A DNA stretch of 48,630 nucleotides from Welwitschia mirabilis (taxonomy: Eukaryota > Gnetophyta > Gnetopsida > Welwitschiales). The position numbers were made by a program, and so were the translations under genes. The stretch is from assembly GCA_051453625.1 (NCBI GenBank), contig JBOZIK010000001.1, positions 86,705,567 through 86,754,196 on the forward strand, written 5' to 3'. Of this stretch, positions 45,232 to 48,630 are shown piece after piece. The notes below the pieces were generated by a model. The model made no database searches, was not told the origin of the DNA, and was given only the letters and a program-made list of their open reading frames with translations. The stretch's first letter is position 1, and every line of letters begins with the position of its first letter.

Positions 45232-45405
45232 ATTATAACCGTGAGATGCTTGTGTTGGATTTTGAGGTTCAGACAAATAGATGGGGATAAAGCAAAGCTA
45301 GATTCTATCAAATCTGACATTGAAAAGACATACAAAGACTTGGTGTTCCACATGGAAATCAGTATTCTTAATGCTGCTTCTATGAAGAAAACTGCTGCTG
45401 AATGA
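45232..45405 (+). other. Possible exon fragment of unknown gene
   Basis: A 57-codon open stretch in a locally GC-richer region. The C-terminal 40 residues (from 45277) look like an amphipathic charged helix, with KLDSIKSDIEKTYKDL and FHMEISILNAASMKKTAAE, then stop. An AG acceptor-like site (GAGGTTCAG, ending 45272) lies near the start. There is no family match, and no start codon or neighbouring exons were identified. Confidence 0.3.
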
Positions 45406-45986
45406 ATACAACGCTATCCCGTCGAAGCAGGTGTCTGTTGAATGTTTTCTTCAGTGAGTATGCTTAGATTTAATAATTTCTTTTATGTCTAATTTTCTGT
45501 TAAAATGAGCACATCTCGAGTCATGTAAAAGATTTGCTAATTGTTTCACTTTCACACTAATATTTAAAATGTATTATTTCTTTTTTTGTAAATGTTGGTG
45601 GGTCCTCTATTATAGGTGGTAGCTATATCCTGTATCTTACCTTTTTTTGACCAAGGATTCTCCGTTCTAGTTACCTCCATAAGGATCTTGTTCTTCTTCT
45701 TATCTAAATCTATAAATTGTAACTACCTTATCTTTAAACACAACATTTTCTCATCTTCCTCATTTTTTGCCCCTTTCTTCCTCTTTTTTTTTTTTCCACC
45801 TTTTTTAATGATTTTTTAATCTCTAAAAATGAAGGATCCTTCAAATTCCAGAAATGCTTTAAAGAACCTAAATTTGGTTCCTTAATAAACTTGTAACAGC
45901 TTTAATAACAATTATGCCTAACTAAATCATAACTTATGTGTTATAACAAGTTCATACTGACTATGCCCAATAAAATTGCTACCTAA
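45406..45986. other. Sequence downstream of the chromovirus-type primer site
   Basis: On the minus strand this would be the leader and start of gag of the element whose LTR ends at 46002. It has a purine-rich stretch (about 45770-45800 as minus-strand A/G) but no recognisable gag motif. Confidence 0.4.
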
Positions 45987-45998
45987 GCTCTAATATCA
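45987..45998 (-). promoter_or_regulatory. Decayed primer-binding site (tRNA-Met type)
   Basis: The minus strand reads TGATATTAGAGC, which is TGGTATCAGAGC with one G-to-A and one C-to-T change. It sits 3 bases after the LTR end ...GGACATTACA, as expected. It is followed by TTAGGT, as in chromovirus leaders. Confidence 0.72.
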
Positions 45999-47297
45999 AA
46001 ATGTAATGTCCACTTTTTCAATAACCAAAAATTTTAAACATTAGAGTCTAATGCTAAAAGTGATAAATAAGTCCAAAAATTACACTATAAGAACTAAACT
46101 CTTGATTCCCAATAAACATCTCAAAAACTTAATCATAAGCTATGCATTCATTTGAAAATTCAATTATCATCAAATGATAGTAATATTATCTACAACTTAA
46201 TTCATATTTGACAATATAAATAAATGTATTCTCCAAATAAGTTTGCATTAAAGGAAAGTAATAAACACTTGTAAATAAATTTGAGTACAATATCTAGCAC
46301 CATGTTCACATAAATATTACAATTCATTAGGACATACAAGGTCCCTCAAATATATGCATGCAACTAAATAAAAAAAAGCAAGGAGAGCTCAAAAATACAT
46401 AAATCATGTAAAATATGAAATCACATAGATGACACCTAGCATGAAATTAACTCCTCTCTGCATTGTTATCTTGCAGCATTTTCTTACACATACATGCATG
46501 GAATGAGAAATGTAACTTTCATAGTTCCTAGTATGACTCATGGCAAGGTATGGATTGGTATAGGATTCCAAGTATAAGATACTAAATTCTACATTCTCAA
46601 AACAATCCAAGATGTACTAAGAATAATCCAAGATGTGCCATGCTAAAATAATTCAAGAAGTGATCAAGACCTCATTTTAAATTATCTTCTTTTATTGTTA
46701 TTCCATAACCGATTATAGTACTCTAGTTGCACATAGCCAGGAGGGATAAATGGTAATTGGGTTACATTTTTCCTACTCTTCCTAGAGGTTTGGTCTCATG
46801 GCCTTGAAACTTCCTTTAGAGAGTATCACTCCCAGAAGTCCAAACAATTGGTTACCCTAGCACTTTAATTCTCTTATTTAGAAATCTTCAAGCCAAGGTG
46901 AATGGCCAGTTGAGTCATAATCCACAACAAACTTGTCACAAGGCTTAAACAAGATGGGTAAGGGTTTGCAATGTAAAGTTCCTAAAAAAATTAAAACATA
47001 AGGTGTACATAATATGAATAGAACATGTAAACTTAAAATAATATGTAAAAATAAACCATACAAGAATTAAATAAAGATTGAAATCATTCAAAAATAAAGA
47101 GTATTTAAGATGCAAGAAATAAAGACCATACAAGAATATAAACAAAAAACCATGAATCATGCTTAGATTAAAATGAAGACTTAAGAACTTCTGAAGATTT
47201 CAAGGCTTCAAGATTTTCCAAACTCCAAGTTGGAAGTTACCAAAATTTAATAGCAAAGGCTTTTTCAAATATATGAAATGAGAGGGAAAGGAAGTCC

Positions 47298-47305
47298 TAT
47301 TTATA
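47298..47305 (-). promoter_or_regulatory. TATA box of chromovirus-like LTR
   Basis: The minus strand reads GCTATAAATAGGAC, the canonical plant TATA context, about 700 bases after the LTR start in the element's orientation. Confidence 0.65.
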
Positions 47306-47619
47306 GCAAGAGAACGTAGGGATGTGAAAAGACATGAGAACATGAAGAGACACCCTAGAAATAAGTGGTGGAAGTGATGAAGGTGGTGGAGATGATGAAG
47401 GTGGTAAAAGTAGTAGGAAATCCATAACCTCGTATCATTGCCTTGTAGCCACTAGATGCATTAATATTATAACAATAAATAATAATGCTTAGCATGTAAT
47501 TTTTACAATGAAGAATTACAATGAACCACCTAGCAAATAATTTTCAGAAACCACATAAAAATATTTTTCATGTTAAAAAGTTCAAGTGCAATAGTTACAT
47601 AGAGAAAATAGTATTAATC

Positions 47620-47770
47620 TAACCACTAATGTACCACTAACTCAATCACTACTTTAGCCACTAACCTTAGCGAGTAATGTAACCACTAGCTTAACCACTA
47701 ATGTAAATACTAACTTAACGTAACCACTAACGCAACTAATAATTTAACCACTAATGTAATCACTAATTTA
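47620..47770. repeat. Degenerate minisatellite, unit TAACCACTAATG-like
   Basis: About a dozen variants of ACCACTAA/ATCACTAA spaced 10-16 bases apart, such as TAACCACTAATGT, TTAGCCACTAACC and TTAACCACTAATGTAA. The units have drifted. It lies early in the LTR in its minus-strand orientation, that is in U3. Confidence 0.85.
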
Positions 47771-47992
47771 AATATTAGAGATCATAATTAAATCACTAAG
47801 AATTTATAACAAAGGTAATATTATGGCTATTACGAAATGAAAGGAATTATAGTACAAAATTTTCCACGATATAATTACATCTCATTAATAAGAAAAATAC
47901 CTACAATAACTAAATTAGGTTGTGGACTCTATAATTATTTTAATTTAGTTTTTAAGCTAAATATTTAGACCTTTAAAAGCCTAGATGTGATA

Positions 47993-48200
47993 TTTCTCCA
48001 TCCTTAAAACGTTTTATCCTTGAAACTTAAAGGATTAGTTCTTTAATACATCTATTCTATATTCCTATGTAGCTTCTACTTCTCTCTCTCTCTCTCTCCC
48101 CTAATAGTTATACTTTATAAAGTTGAATTTATCTTTCTTAGAGTATAGCTTTCTGGTGGTTCAAGACTTTAATTATTCAAACTTCAAATATACATTCTAG
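47993..48200 (-). pseudogene. Chromovirus pol 3' end and polypurine tract
   Basis: On the minus strand a frame near 48120-48190 reads VLNHQKAILxERxIQLYKV. This resembles the I-L-D-x-x-x-x-x-L-R-x-K-x-I-x-x-V-K-V-x-W end of chromovirus integrase and chromodomain. Then AAGTTTCAAGGATAAAACG (48013-48031) resembles the AATTTCGAGGACGAAAT that closes plant chromovirus pol, followed by the purine tract AAGGATGGAGAAA (47993-48005). The LTR starts directly after. Frames are broken, and a TC repeat (48081-48098) interrupts the region. Confidence 0.55.
48081..48098. repeat. TC microsatellite (9 units)
   Basis: Uninterrupted (TC)9. Confidence 0.95.
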
Positions 48201-48630
48201 TTAAATGTCTACATATTAAGTTAAATATAATCTTTATTTTATATATATATATATATTCTTAGTAATAAAACATGAAATACATTATGAAGTGAAATTAAGC
48301 TAATTCATAAATCAATAGATAAATGATAAAGAGAATATTACTAGTAGAAGCTTCCTTGTTTAAAATATTAGACCATTTCATTCATCCTAGAAAGAACTTT
48401 ACAATCTTAGAAATTTATTTGTAGCTACATGTTGCGGTGTGAATTTATGCAATCCTAAAGTTCTTTAGGTAAACCTGTAAATTATATAACTTGCAGAAAA
48501 ACACATGCTAGTATAGACGGGAGTTCACCTGAATGTCGTAATCCCAACAAAGGCACTAGGCTCAGACTTAGAGAATTGATTTCTAAAGGTAGTTTTGGTA
48601 TTTTATATTTTACTTAACTAAAAGGAAATA
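48201..48630. other. Unclassified right edge with TA microsatellite
   Basis: Contains (AT)8 at 48241-48256. From about 48430 the sequence is less AT-rich. No integrase or chromodomain motif could be read in either strand, so the link to the pol end at 48190 is unclear. Confidence 0.4.

Larger units (their letters stand above)
46002..47992 (-). repeat. Chromovirus-like LTR, minus strand
   Basis: The plus-strand left end is TGTAATGTCCAC, beside the primer-binding site. The right end GATGTGATA lies next to a purine tract and a decayed pol end. A TATA box is present on the minus strand at 47298-47305. Length of about 2.0 kb and terminal sequences fit Tekay/Del-type chromovirus LTRs. A degenerate 12-13-base repeat lies inside it (47620-47770). 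The two terminal bases at the right end read TA instead of CA, consistent with deamination. Confidence 0.65.

Noticed and set aside
1-48630. CRISPR arrays, bacterial operons, rRNA or tRNA genes
   Set aside because: The content is eukaryotic plant retrotransposon DNA. No regularly spaced repeats with unique spacers, cloverleaf genes or rRNA sequence were seen.

Overview
This window looks like repeat-dense, gene-poor DNA from a large plant nuclear genome. I see no intact host gene. Nearly everything I can identify is a decayed retrotransposon, of lineages typical of seed plants: Ty3/gypsy relatives of the Athila, Tat and chromovirus groups, a Ty1/copia LTR, and two L1-type LINEs with plant-style DUF4283 ORF1 and zf-RVT domains. 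Base composition is very AT-rich (about 30% GC by eye). Many stop codons sit where the family has Gln, Arg or Trp, which fits long-term cytosine deamination of methylated repeats. A highly AT-rich gymnosperm such as Welwitschia would fit, but the species is a guess. Six runs of N interrupt the window (266-383, 7202-7581, 24446-25118, 31939-32038, 36140-36149, 43006-43015).

Left block (1510-21467): two LTR retrotransposons nested one inside the other, both on the minus strand. The outer one (1510-21467) has LTRs of about 2.1-2.3 kb, a polypurine tract at the left LTR, and Tat-like gag and protease remnants. It is split by a complete Athila-like element (6296-17090) with LTRs at 6296-8270 and 15572-17090, a perfect 5-bp target duplication (GTAGG), and gag, protease, RT, RNase H and integrase remnants in the right order. 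Both LTRs of the outer element carry, on the opposite strand, what looks like a fragment of a plant receptor-like kinase.

Middle (21468-32304): a minus-strand L1-type LINE (about 21840-26530) with ORF1 tail, endonuclease, RT and zf-RVT. After it comes about 5.5 kb of AT-rich sequence in which I recognise little.

Right block (32305-48630): a plus-strand gypsy element with a tRNA-Met primer-binding site (32305), gag, protease and RT. A near full-length LINE (33037-38382, 16-bp target duplication) is inserted in its gag, and its RT is cut off by a minus-strand copia LTR (41339-42735). That LTR holds a cluster of 12 GACGTC-type palindromes. Further right are a three-copy 89-bp tandem repeat, a TA microsatellite, and a chromovirus-like LTR (46002-47992). 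This last LTR has a primer-binding site on one side and a pol end plus polypurine tract on the other, as in tandem or recombined elements.

No element appears able to make its proteins. Order of events: the outer Tat-like element is older than the Athila-like insertion, and the plus-strand gypsy is older than both the LINE and the copia insertion.
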